From Neelides folsomi (lineage: Eukaryota; Arthropoda; Collembola; Neelipleona; Neelidae), in NCBI GenBank assembly GCA_034687125.1, contig JAQGBZ010000237.1, positions 1-64,000 of the forward strand: a stretch of DNA of 64,000 nt, written 5' to 3'. The translations under genes were made by a program, and so were the position numbers. Under the pieces are notes generated by a model that was given only the letters and a program-made list of their open reading frames with translations, was not told where the DNA came from and ran no database searches. Shown here piece after piece: positions 12,001 to 24,488 of the stretch; position 1 is the stretch's first letter, and each line of letters opens with the position of its first letter.

Positions 12001-15000
12001 TAAAGTTGAAATTGAAGGTGACGGAGAATTCCGATGACTTCCATTGTTGGCCCTACAGCTGCCAGATGTTCTCATTAAGGTCAAAGTTCCCCCGAGTCCA
12101 TTTGACCCTCCGACCCCATTGGAATGATGATATTCGGTCAGGTCGACCATGAGGTCAATATAAGAGCCGGCCTTTTGGTCCAAGTACAAAGTGACGAGTC
12201 CTTCTTGGACAAGTTCCTTCAAGTTTTCAAATCCTTTGTCTCGTCCTCCCACGTAGAACAAACCGTCGTCAGAGGAGACGATAAAATTCTTCACACTTCC
12301 GTTAAACCTTTGATCAACACAACAACACAGTGAACTTCCCATATTTGTCAAATCACGTCCTTTCCTAATTAACCATTAAAATCCTTCATAAAATCCCCCG
12401 TAAAATCCCTTACATTAAATTAACAGTTAAATTCACAAACAGGCGCGAAACTCGTCGTTAAATCCTAAATCCAAAACACCCAAAATCCAAACAACCAAAA
12501 TCCAACAGTTAAATCCCCAAAATCTCAAATTACGGAAATTAAACCAAAGACAACAAACTTCAAACTCGCACGTTATAAATTAAACACCAAAATTAAACAC
12601 CGAAATTTAACATTAAATCTAACATTAACTAAATTCACTTTCCCTTTATACCAACATTAAATTTCCCAACTAACTTTAAATTCCCCAACCCCAACCAACT
12701 TCCCATTAAATCATTAAACCAAAGTTTAAATCTCATAATAAATCTCGCACTAAAACTCATCTAAAATTTGACTAAAATCAGCCATAAAATTTAAATCTAT
12801 AATCACAAAAGTTCAAGTCTCAAATAACGTCAATAAAATCAAAAGATTATTATAATATATAAATATATTTCCTATACATATTAAATCTCTCCTGTGAGAC
12901 TTCATATGGTATAAATAACATAACATACTGTTAAATATAACAATAAGTTTTGTATCATATTCAAAATATATTTCCTTATAATTCCCATATTCAGAGTTTC
13001 AAACACGAATATCATTCGGAATATGTGTCAAGTCAAAATTGTCAAATAAGCGCAATAAACCACAAAGTTGGAAATTATGGAAATTTCCTTATTGGGCCAT
13101 AAAAACCACAAAAGTAAAATCCACTAATTTTTCCATGATAAGAAATTGTTAAGGAAATTGGTGATTCGAATGGCCCAAATGAGTCAAATGAAGTCGAAAT
13201 GAATCGTTTAAGTGAGCCGATGACGCAAAAGAACGATTTTCATATCTCGATGAGGATTTTGGTGACTGAGGTTAAGAAACCTCCAAAAGACTCATCCACA
13301 TGGAGAAGAAAAATATCCCGGGGTTTCCTCATCCAAAACATTGCCATATTTGGGCAAATCTCCTTCAGCTTCAAATCAACAACTCAAAAACATAATATCA
13401 AATCATATATCAAATCTAATATAAAATATTACCTTACATACCTACATATACCTGATACATGTACACAATACATATACCCTATACTTTATGTAAATACCTT
13501 CAATCTTTTCTATATTATGACTTTAAGAAATCTCTCCAGACTCCCTTATAGGATAAATTACTATATGACTTTATTTATCTGATCAACATCACAATGGTTT
13601 TTGTATCTCCATTTAAAGTCATCTCCTCACCTTTGCCTATAAACCTTACATTAACTCTCCCATTAGCTCAAACAACTCCAAGCAATTGAACTGTGCATTT
13701 GGTCATTCTCCCTCATTAGTTAATTTTTTACAGCCGGTTTATATTTTTTCCAGGCGCCGGTTTTAAAAACTCTCTTTTTCTATCTCATTGCCAGTGCATG
13801 TAATTCCATAATGAATCAATATTAATTTCAAGGACAGGCCCAATTTATTCATAGCCTTTTTCAATGCACGAGAGAAGCATTTCCCTCCTTGGGATTTAAC
13901 AAGTTAGGAGCAGTTTGGAGAAAATAATAAAACCATATAAATATAAGTATTGTATTTGAATATTTATATGTATATTTAACATACCTTTATTACCCTTGCA
14001 TATTGATATGGGATTACTCACATAGACCTATATAAATCTACTGTAGGTATTATATTAGTATAAGTAAATATACAAAGTTATATGTAAGGTAATATACATA
14101 TAAATATGTATTTGTATTTATTACCATACTTGACTTTATTTCAATTCAAGTTGAAGAACAAGAGTTGAATTTCGTGTAGTTATTAAAATCCACTAAGGAT
14201 ATCCCAGGGTATGTATTTACATTATTTACATGTCTTTGGTTGTCTTTCCTTTGAGCTCTTTGGTTGTTGGATTGAGTGAAGGATTCTGATTACGCATAGT
14301 TAATTAGCCGAACACGAGGAGAATCAAAACTCTCCCAACATCACGTTCAGAATAAGAAACGGGAATTGAAAAACCTTGGGCAGATTAAATTCCCCTCATA
14401 TGAATTTCATGAATTTCGTGTTAATGTTAAAAAGGTCATCCAAATCCAGTTGACATAAAGGCCAAATCTTGCATTTAATTTAAAATCAATCATTTCCAAT
14501 ATTTATCATTTCCATATTGAATATAAAATAGCAATAAATAACAAATTAATATAAACTTATTGGTATAATGTTAAATAAATCTAAAATTAATTGATCAAGA
14601 AAAAATGAGGGAATAAATTGAATAAGAAATGAAATGAATAAAATTGAGATTGTTAATAAAATTGAGTAAGATTTGGTTTAAATAGGTTCAATTCATTTTG
14701 ATGAGGAAATGAAGAATCAAAGTAAAGATAAATATGGCAATGTATGAAATTGAAACGAATGAACTTTTATAAATTTCTATCAATTTCAATTTCTTATCAA
14801 CATCGCACATCCTCGACCACTCACATGAATTACATGTTTATTAAATATGAAATTGACACAACGTGAGGATTTATTTAACATTTATTTAACCTACTTTTAT
14901 CTCTCACACTTGTCAAACAATTACACTCAACGAGATATGAAAAGAATCTAATTTATGATATTTAACCTTTTCAAAAGGCCAAATGTAATTTACCAGTTTC

Positions 15001-18000
15001 ATATACTAAATACATTTACTCTGTACATTTACTAAGGACCATATTAACTTATTAACTATACAATAGCTCTACATCTAATATGTACCATATATTTGTATAT
15101 CTATTGAATATGAAGTCGAATCTTTATATAAAAAACATTAAGCCATTTCTTTATGTAACTTATAGAGTTATTGTCGATTTTAATAAGCGGCTCTTCAAAT
15201 TTATGATTTTTACGAACTCCCATTTGAAAACGTGTCAAATTAAATATAAGTTGAAGTGTTATAAAAAATCGTCGATTCCTCGGTTGTTCAAAATGTTTAA
15301 AAGTGATGGTGCAGTCAAAATTGAGTCAAAGGCTCATGTTTCATTTACCTTAACAAGTACAGAAAACCCCGAGACATTCAATTATATCCTTCATAATGCG
15401 CTCGTGGTTGAAAAAAAGTTCCCCGGAACATAAAAACATAATCCATAACTCAAAGTAATACGTAATAGAATTACAAGAGGAATATCAGAATACTATTATA
15501 CATGCTATACATAGTACAGATACCTATACATACTTATAAGACTCAAGACATAAAAGTATGGAATATATAGGACATTTAAAATGCTTCAAAGCTTAAACCC
15601 ATTTGTATTACACGCTATACATAAATATATTCCTCGTATATCAAAAAGGAAAAGAAATTCTTTCAGTTCAACAATACTTTACATCATACCTGTACTACTA
15701 CATTGAACATTTAAAAAATAAAGTGTTTATATTGGGAAAGGAAATATAAGGAAAGGATATAGAAAATATATAACGTATAGAAATATACAAGGTAGGGTTT
15801 TTATAAGGGATTGGAAAAGGTATCGGACATTTTTGTAGTAAAGGTGAAGATCATTTTCCAATGTACCAAAGCTAAGGTTTAAAAGCTCCCTTGGATTTCT
15901 TTTGGAGTGGAAGGGCGAAGGTCGTGAAGTTGAAGGTTTCCCTTCACAGACCCAGAAAAAGTGTCTTTGTGTGACGGGGAGAGACAGACGAAGTCTTCTG
16001 ATAACAAATTTACCCTTCAGCTCAAAGACACAAAGATGTTCGCTATCATTTCACTCCTATGCTTTGAAATGCATTTGGAAAATCTTCCACCTCAATAACA
16101 AAACTACGAAAATGAAATCTCACAAAGACAAATCTTCGTTTCCAAGTAGTGTCTTTATTCTTTTTTTATATTTTACGTCTCTTCATCGCCAGAGATCTTC
16201 GTATAATTCATTACGTCAATCTCTGCAGGATTCTTTTGTTAAATATTAATATCTTTAGATCCAATACAAATATAATATACATACTGTTGTATGTATATTT
16301 CTTAGATATTTCCGAATATATCTTATATACATATGTGAAATAATATGAATGTATGAAGATTATTGTAGATGATCTTTAGATGATGATTCTTTGTAAATTT
16401 AATTCCTTTTATATTTCATGCTTTAAATATTTAATTCCCAAGATAAGCTTTTTTATGTTTAGCAGTCAAAGCAGTTTTTACGCGCATTTATAAAGCAAAT
16501 TAAAACTAAACAAGACGCTTAAAGTTCTAAAGACGTCAGACAGTGTAATAAAAATTGGGCTTATTAAACCGACAGAGAAACTTATTTTTATAAGTTTTTA
16601 ACGCCATATAATTTTTTAAAATTATAATTGTTAGTCAAAACAATGACGATTTAAATTTTACAGATTAAATTTGAAAGCTGTTGATAAATTAAATAAGAAT
16701 TTATAGAGTTTTAATAAATTAGAGTTAAACAGTTAACACAGTAAAGTGTTAAAGTTAAATCTTATGTTAAAGTTAAATCTAAAGATATTTAAAATTAAAG
16801 TTTTTTACCTTAATGAGAGAATGAATTCGGAATCTCCGTCTTTCTTCCTCACTAAAAATTCTCCATCTTTTCTTAAGAGCTGATTAGCTTGAGCGAGTGT
16901 GAGATTTCCGTGGAATGCTTTTCCAAACGACGTTGATTCAATTCCCGAGTCAAGGAATAAAAGTTGGTCCCAAGGATCTCGACTTGTCACTTCCTTTGGT
17001 CCACCGATATTCAAAAGAACATTTTGACTCGAGCTGCTGCTCCCGCTTCCGCTACTTGATTCATCACCGAATCCGAAACCCAATAGAGATTCAATGCAAA
17101 TTGCCTTCGGTGCTTCGCTCACCAACTTCAGTACTGAAAATAAGAAATTAATAAAAATTAAAAACTATTTAAAATTAATAAAATTTGTATTAAAAGCCTT
17201 TTAAAATTTTTAAATTAAATTAAATTAATATATGATTAAAGGATTGTTAAAGATAGTTCCCGTTCATATTTGGCACGATTATGTTTTCTATGTTTCGCTT
17301 AAATTAATTAAATCTATCCTTTTAATCTCCAATTTAATTTCCGCATTGTTTTAAATGAAAATGGAGATTTAGCAAATAGTTAACAGGGAATTTAGAGATA
17401 AAATGGCAAATTGCCACATGTTGGAGAGTTTAGTAAATGCATTAAGAATTGTAAAGGAACGTTTAATTCCTCGTAGATTTGCGTGAGCGTTGTGGGACAA
17501 TTTTGTGTGAGGTTGATAAATGTGTAATTGATGTGTAGGAGGATTCCATTGTTATCTTCATCCTTTTTAAACTTCCTTCTTTACTCCTTAAACATCATTT
17601 AAAAAAATCCTAACCAACTCCCATATAATTCCTATACAACTCCCATACATTTCTTCTCCCAAATATTTCTTATACAATTCCTGTACAACTCCCATACAAT
17701 TCCTGTAAAAATCCTATATACAATTCCTGTACAATTTCTTTGCTATTTCTTATCCAACTGATCCATTCCAAGACAAGGTTTGAAATGTAATAGCCATTCT
17801 TGCATGTATTTGAGATGAGGTCAAATTCCTCTTGACTTTTCCCTCCAGAATGCAAAACCAAAATTTGGTCCATTGACTGAAGTGGGAGTGGGAGGAAAAC
17901 GACGGATGTTTCTTTTTCTACGACGTTCATTCTCTCCCAAGACTTTACAAATGAAAATGTAAACCTCCAAACATCTTCCTATTCAATTCTTCCTATCCAC

Positions 18001-20117
18001 AAGGGAAGTGTAATTCTACACATTCACGCATTTGCCAACGTTCCGCAATAACGTGCCAAAAAATTCCGGAACGCGAATGTCTCATGTCAAAGTGAAATAT
18101 TTCAAATTTCCCACCTACACAATTAACGACTGTTTAAAACCAGCGGTTAAAAAATTAACCAAATTAACAATTCACTACAAAAACAATTTCTCATGTAGAA
18201 AAACTATGTATTTGTATACGAAATATATCCATACATTACCTATATTTATAGTTATATGAATTTGTATTTGTATCTCTTCTGTAATTAAATGCATTTCTAC
18301 AAGTTTAGTTTACATCCGGCATTTAGAAACAAATAAAGATAGGATTTACAAATGTAAAGGAACAGATAAATGCAATTAAAGTATTTGTTAACAATAGTCC
18401 AGTAATTTATTCAGTATCTGTAATTACAGGTAATACTAGCCAGGTAATTACAGGTGATGGCAAAGAGACAGAAAATACAGGTAAGTTAAATACAAGTAAT
18501 TTACAGGTAAAGCGAGATGAAGTGATTTAGAGATAAACTAATGCAGCTTGAATAATTAAAGGTATGAAGTTTGAGGTTTGGCAAAAAGCAGAGGAAGAGC
18601 TTTAGGACTTGACTTGGAATTAATGTAGGCGTGGTCGAAGAGTTATTGAAGTTGAGTCTTAACAAGGATGTTGGAAATAACGAAAGAATATAACGACAAA
18701 TGTGCAAATGTACCACATAGTATATACATAATATGTAAAAGTACTATTAGAAATACACAATCTGTATACATATGTAGTAGTTATATTGTACTTATGTTTT
18801 TAACAGGAGTTGTAAGAAGTAATATGTTATTTAAATAGAGAAATATCCATGTTATAATTTAACGTCGTCACGGCCAAGAAACAAATCTTAATGTCTCATG
18901 CCTATCAAATTTCCCCTATTCAGCTGGTGAATATTTATTCGACTAAAATGTCACGGAGAATCCTCTGAATCACTTCAACTCACAAACTACTCAAAGACAA
19001 CCTCAATAAATAAAACAACCAAAAGATAAACTTTGGAATAAATCTTCAAACTCAAACCAAAATTAAACTCAAATCTTTAAATTCAAGTTTAAACCAAAAA
19101 AACTCAACCAAATCTAAACCAAAGCATTAAGACCATCTGTATATAAACTCTACCAAAGACAAGACATAAAGACACCAATATCATTCAATTCATTTATAAA
19201 CCTAAACCAATAAATTGTGTACATAGCAGTTAAATGTGAATGAACAAGATCAAGTCTGAAGATTCAAGAAGACAAATATTTATGAAGGAGATTGAAGAAG
19301 AAATCAAACAAGAAAAATTGTAAGAAGGTATTTATAAGAACAAGAAGATGAAGAAGAAAAGCAGAAGTTGAATATAAGAAGGAGAAGAAGCAGCTTCAGA
19401 GATTTCCAAGAAGTTTTTAGAATCAAAGGATTTCTTTGACAAATGAAAATTTATCAACGCGGAAGCTTCGTTGTTTGTGTTTTTAATCCATGAATTGAGT
19501 TTGAGGACAAAAGTCCTTTCAATATTCAATAAAAGGAAGGAGAAGATGAAAAGTCCATTGATTCTGATCAAGAAAATCCTCTTAGGTTTTCTCCCATCAA
19601 TTCTCATTGGACTCATTTGGGGTGTCGTAAATTGGGAGAAGGAGAACACTCACAATAAAATTACACAAATTCAAACCACACACGAACTCCACAAGCTCCT
19701 ATCTTACTTTGCTTAAATAGCTTAAACAAAGTTAAAACTATATTTTAACCTTACAGTAAAATTTCCTATATATCATTCCTATATTTCCTATACAAATGTA
19801 TATTTCCTATATAGGAAAAAATGTTTGAACTTGCGAATATTCTTCAGAGGTATATTGTGGATATGTAAGATATACTTTTGGTTAAATGTTCTTGTTCTAC
19901 TTAAGTAGGAGATTGAAAACTCCATAAGGAAGAGACATATGGGAAGAAAAGCTCTGAAGAATAATGTGGATGTCTAACATGAGTCAATGTGTATTGGGAG
20001 TGATTCGTGTGAATGAGGAAGATGTTAAGGAACGGATGGTAAATGTGAATGAGCGTAATGATCAGGAAATTGCTTACGTTGCGTCTTCCATAAAGCCGCT
20101 GGAATCTTCGTATCCAT
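9059..20117 (-). CDS. CHN: chimaerin-type Rac GTPase-activating protein (SH2-C1-RhoGAP)
   Basis: Seven coding exons on the minus strand: 20117-20078, 17133-16809, 12307-11986, 10884-10758, 10485-10234, 9957-9826 and 9321-9059. They join in phase to 486 aa (alpha2-chimaerin is about 459). The N-terminus reads PAALWKTQLLKLVSEAP, like the WKSYLYQLQQEAP block of alpha2-chimaerin, then a Ser/Gly-rich insert. SH2 begins at FHGN (about 87) and has FLVRKK with Arg109. C1 spans 240-289 with the complete H-x12-C-x2-C-x13-C-x2-C-x4-H-x2-C-x7-C pattern (His240, Cys253, 256, 270, 273, His278, Cys281, 289). RhoGAP has the arginine finger Arg338 in GIYRVSG, followed by KLYLRLLPSPLI and LPPANELVLKFLLQHLHRV. 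From the family, it is expected to bind diacylglycerol, move to membranes and switch off Rac, for example in axon guidance. The ATG at 20117 is the best start. The exon may begin at 20137 if there is an upstream 5' exon. Confidence 0.93.
10014..10128. repeat. AT tandem repeat, about 33-bp unit, three copies
   Basis: The unit AATTAATCTTAATTAAATTA plus ACTAATTTCAATT is repeated about three times in the chimaerin intron between the exons at 9957 and 10234, with degenerate flanking copies from about 9965. It is probably replication-slippage DNA with no coding potential. Confidence 0.8.
10936..11030. repeat. degenerate TTCATT/TTCATTTCATTTTCA microsatellite
   Basis: A pyrimidine-rich run of TTCATTTCATTTTCATTCAAC units with drift into CTTCATTTC. 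It lies in the chimaerin intron between the C1 exon and the second SH2 exon. The 10848-11111 frame through it is repeat-derived. Confidence 0.7.
11390..11525. repeat. degenerate CTTTAAACCTCCG repeat
   Basis: Several imperfect copies of a 13-16-bp motif (CTTTAAACCTCCG, ATTAAACTTCGG, TTTAAATCTCGG) follow each other in the chimaerin intron. No function is visible. Confidence 0.5.
12308..16808. other. 4.5-kb chimaerin intron splitting the SH2 domain
   Basis: It lies between the two SH2 exons. It contains a G-poor tract (about 12360-12860), long TA-rich stretches with TATGTATA-like motifs, and ORFs at 13199-13582 and 15080-15433 that match nothing I know. The patch at about 15890-16110 is GC-richer, but I could not fit it to an exon. 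Confidence 0.55.
17580..17745. repeat. degenerate repeat of TACAATTCCTGTACAACTCC
   Basis: About seven imperfect copies of an 18-22-bp unit occur in the chimaerin intron between 17133 and 20078. Copy-to-copy changes are many, so it is an old array. Confidence 0.6.
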
Positions 20118-20470
20118 TTTACCATCACCGCCGGATCCTGCAAAGTTCAACAACTCTTTTATTTACTCCCACAATTATAAATAAAGTTAAATATTTCTAG
20201 ACATGAAAATTCATAAATACAAAAAATAATCAGTCAAGTAAACCTAAGTATTTAAACCTAGATACTTTCCAAACTAAAGAATCATGCTTTATCTTAAATA
20301 ATTTAATTTATTAAATTAATTATGTTTGGACAATAAAAGTTTTCGTTTCGCTTTATTTAAATAAATATTAAAATTAATAAAATTATTGTTTTTAAAACAA
20401 CGATGATATTGGTTAAATAACTATTTAATGAGTTTGACATTTAATTGAAAAATTAACTTTTATAAATAAA

Positions 20471-20665
20471 ATGACCCGACGTCATTCAATGGCAATTTTC
20501 CAAAGGAGAAATAAAAAGGTCTTTATTTGGTCAAATGAGGTCGTTAAGGCCGTAAAGGGAATTAAGAAACGGAGTTTGAATCCTCGGGAGTTTCACGCTA
20601 ATTTCAGGTGCCTTTTATTTGCTTTTACACACAAGGGAACTTCTTTACACAATCTTTACATTTGA
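20471..20665 (+). CDS. exon-like ORF of unknown nature
   Basis: An open frame of 64 codons begins MTRRHSMAIFQRRNKKVFIW and is rich in Arg/Lys. Its composition is more codon-like than the surrounding AT-rich DNA up to about 20607, where a CAG|GTGCC donor is possible. No domain is recognised, and no partner exon with matching phase was found. It could be a chance ORF, a first exon of an unmodelled gene, or antisense to a chimaerin 5' exon. Weak call. Confidence 0.15.
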   Translation: MTRRHSMAIFQRRNKKVFIWSNEVVKAVKGIKKRSLNPREFHANFRCLLFAFTHKGTSLHNLYI

Positions 20666-23600
20666 ACATCATAGGTATCATTACATACATAAATACATAC
20701 CTATGTAAGTTTATATGTATGTACATTATATGATGTCTTCAATGTCTTGTTAATGTTCTTTAAATGTTCTTTAAGGGAGGTTTTAAAAGGGAAGTTAAAT
20801 AAAGCTAAAAGGAAGGTAAAGAAGGGAAAATAAAGCTAAAATGGGAAAAGAGGTAAAAGAGACATAAAATCAAAAAATAGAGTTTTAATGATCTTTTTTA
20901 TTTTCTCTCTCCGTCTCTCCCAATTTGTCAAATTTTTCTTACCCATCTTTTAATTCTTTTGTGTCTGGAGTTTGGTAGTTTGAAGGTTGCAAATTTGAAG
21001 TTTGTAAATTTGAATGTGAATTTGAAGGCTGTGGATTATTTTGAATGAAATTTGCAAGACGGGGTTTTTGATCTTTTTGGTCCTTTCGGAGAATCGGAGT
21101 TTGAAGTTGACCGATCCAACTTCGTCCCATTATTCTTTTATGAACCTCATTCACATTTTAATACAATTGGGGATTGGTGGAGAATTCCAAGTCCGTGACT
21201 TCGCACAGGTCACGGCAAATTCCCAAGAAAAATAAACCACAAATGCGCCAAATGCATCAAAAGTCTCGTTTTTTAACTTTCCACTCAACTCAACACTCAA
21301 ACCACTCAAGTCGATGATTCATTTCCACGAAACGGCTCTCAAATAAAAAAAAATCCCATCAATCGACTCATTGACTCATTTGACTCTCCAACAGGATTTG
21401 CAAAATTAATTTAAATCGTCAATTTCAATTTAATTTATAAATCGTCAATTCAATTTATAAATTGTAAAATTCACTTTTGATTTAACTTTCAATTAAATAA
21501 AATATTAACTGAAAATTGAAAATTAAATTCATAAAGTTTTCCTTTTCACAAAATCGCCGGTAATAATAATTTTAATAATAATTTAAATCAATTATTTAAC
21601 TGTTTTCACAATTAATTGCAGATTGAGAATTCATTTTGACCTTTTTAACTCTAAAGTCAATTTGTAATTTAACGTGGATTAATTTGATATTTAACTCACT
21701 GATAACTGTTTCTAATTTCCGGTGTATTGAATGACGAATGTCAGTTTGTTGATTATTTGCCACAATTTGTCAAAACTTTCCAATCCATTTCCTCTGACTC
21801 TTTCAATAGTTAAAAGTTAATTGTCAAAGTGGCGACAGCCAAATGTTTGCAGCTGCGAGTCATCCAAAATAAAATGTTTTAAACCCAATTTTATTTCATG
21901 GATTTTGCGTAGAGAAACAAACAGTAAGGGGAATTATTACGCAACGGAAAGTTTTATTTACTTACTGGCCAAACAATTGGAAAGATAAAAAGGATTGAAA
22001 TGTCGCCGGTTGGAATTTGCAATGAAGATCAACAAAGGTGAGTCCAAAGGTGTTTCAGAGTTGTTAAGGACGAGATGAGAAAATGAAGATGACGAAGATG
22101 AGAAAATGAAGAGTAAAATGAAGAGAAGTTGTTGGTCGAGTGAAGAAATGACAACTGATTTCCAATCCACGAGATTCTCCTTCTCCCTCCCCCTCCACCA
22201 CCACAAGACCAAAGGGGGCGACCAAAACACCAACAACAATTTTTTATTCCTCCCAGACTCAATTAAAATCAATGAGCTCCGGCAAAACAAAAAACATACA
22301 AAGGTTTACGATTTACTACCTTTAAATTTAAATTTAAATAATGAAACCAAGATTAAAAAAATGTATGGACAAGGTCTGAATTAATTGTTTTAAAAATGAT
22401 GAAAATAACAAAGAGGTTGTAATTAGTTAATAAAAATATATTTTATTTTGTTATAAGAATAAATTTTAATAATATTTAAACTCCTTTAATATTTTTTAAA
22501 ATAATTTAAAATATTAAATCAATGGATTTTAAGTTAGTAGGTTCAAATTTGTCCATTCATGTAATAAAAGTATATAATTTAGTTTTTTTAAATTGAGAAT
22601 TTAATTTTAATTATTTAATATACTCTAGGAATACATTTATGTATTTTCTTGGGTCTCTCCATTTCCTTCCACATGTGCATGTGTTTTGTGTGATGAGAGG
22701 AAATGAATGAAAAGTGCAAACGCCCTTTGGGAACTTGGGGACTGAAGGAAACTATAAACCATCCGAAATCTCCAGACATCCGCCTACATTACAAAACCAT
22801 TAACATTTACACAACAAAATATAAATCTCCTTCCATAGATCACTTTCATCTCCTCCCTTCAATTTTATAACTCATACATAAAGAGAAAAAAATCTTACAT
22901 AAGATCATAAAATTTAAAAATGAAATATTCACAAGAATAAGAATAATCCAAAACAATCTGTATTAATTTTAGCTAAAATATTTAAAATATAAGAATATTT
23001 AAAATTTTTGAATGAATTTTTCATTTTTAAAAAAAATATTTTATGTCTATTTGTCTTTTATACAAAACCAATACATTATACATGTATGGTAATATTGACA
23101 CGTATTATATGAAATTTTGGGAAAAAGATTTTTGCATTTTTACATAAGAATTGAAAAAAATTGAGTTTTGTTGTATTTTATTTATTTGGGTGTTTTTGCG
23201 AGTGATAAATTTTGATTTGAGTCGGAGCGTTTTGTTCTTTTGCTTTTGGCAATTCCCCGAATGATTTCCCTCCTCCACTCAACTTCACTTCACTCCACTT
23301 CCAGCTCCATTAAAACAAGTGTTGAGAAAAGAGATTTAAATGGCTCTTGGCATCTTTTCCCCTTTTGCTAAACACTTCATTAGTCAAACCAAAAGACTAC
23401 TTTCATTTCTTTCATAAACCCACTCCAATAAGAAGAAAAAACGTTTTGACGCCAAGAAATAAAATAACTTTCATGTCAAATGTTTGGATTTCCCTTCTTT
23501 GATCTTTTTATTTCGATCCAATTTCACTTTTTTCCGATCCGCTTTTTAAACCTTTGGCCCGAAGATCTGAAGAGATCAAATGTCAAATCCAGATCAAATA

Positions 23601-23999
23601 ACATTTCCGATGCAATTTATTTCCATATTTTCATATTTTTATTATTTTATAACTTATCTTTATCTTAACTTATCGTTAAGTTTAATTATTAAAATACAAT
23701 TAGAGTTTTTATTGGGCGCGCGACTGCATTGGAAAGTAACTATTAATTTAATTTGTATAATACTTTTTAATATAATATTATTTTATTAAATTAAATGCTC
23801 ATTTTATATTTTATGGAAATATTCAATTATTAAATATGTAGTAAAATATTAAATCAGTATTTTTTTCTTTTATCATATTTATTAACAAATATGCTATTTA
23901 TTTTGATATTTAAATTTCAATATATTTATATTTTGTTAATTTAATATTGGTTTATGAGTTTTCTCGTCGGAAGGTAATTAAATTGAAGAGCTTTTCATC

Positions 24000-24180
24000 G
24001 ATTAGCGGTTTGGGGCTTAAGGTCACTAATGATCAAATGAGCGTGGGAAGATGGGAAGTGATGATGGGAAAAGATGATCAAATATGCTTTCGGGAGATCT
24101 ACGACCTGCGCTTGCGAACAATTCAACGTTCTCTCCGAATCTCCCGTTCTTTCCCTTCCCAGTCGCGGGTGAAATGAGGA
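24000..24180. promoter_or_regulatory. GC-richer patch upstream of channel A, possible promoter or 5' exon
   Basis: This 180-bp patch has clearly more G+C than its surroundings and lies about 300-480 bp upstream of the channel A start codon. Both strands are open for about 75 codons, but neither frame has recognisable motifs. A transcription start region or 5' UTR exon is one reading. I saw no firm TATA or initiator. Confidence 0.2.
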
Positions 24181-24488
24181 AGAGAGACACGAAATTCCTC
24201 CTTTGTTCTTCACCTTCAATAAATTAACATTTTAACCCCAAACAACTTCAGACATTTTAAATGTTACATTTCCCACACAATTCACAATTTAACTTTTAAA
24301 GTCTTAAACAGTTAAACTATACCATAGTTAAATTATATAAGTAGTTATACAGTTAAAAATATATTTAGTTATAGAGTTAAACTCTGAAAATGAAATTCCA
24401 CTTTTATGGTTCATAAAATTGTTTGTTCAATTAAGGAATTCCTATTGGTTTAACCAAAGTGTTTGACTGAATTTAAATCTTGGAGAAA

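Larger units (their letters stand above)
20138..24488. other. intergenic region between chimaerin and channel A (divergent)
   Basis: The start codons of chimaerin (20117, minus) and channel A (24489, plus) face away from each other across this 4.4-kb stretch. It should contain both promoters and any non-coding 5' exons. GC-richer patches lie at about 20500-20600, 22040-22260 and 24000-24180. Apart from the weak ORF at 20471, I support no gene. Confidence 0.5.

Noticed and set aside
13199-13582. 127-codon plus-strand ORF in the large chimaerin intron
   Set aside because: No recognisable domain; the second half is TA-rich low-complexity text.
15080-15433. 117-codon plus-strand ORF in the chimaerin intron
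   Set aside because: The C-terminal part looks mildly coding, but it has no family match, signal or splice partner.
17670-17930. Minus-strand ORF considered as the chimaerin N-terminal exon
   Set aside because: The exon at 20137-20078 joins 17133 in phase and gives the conserved WK..EAP block; this ORF does neither.
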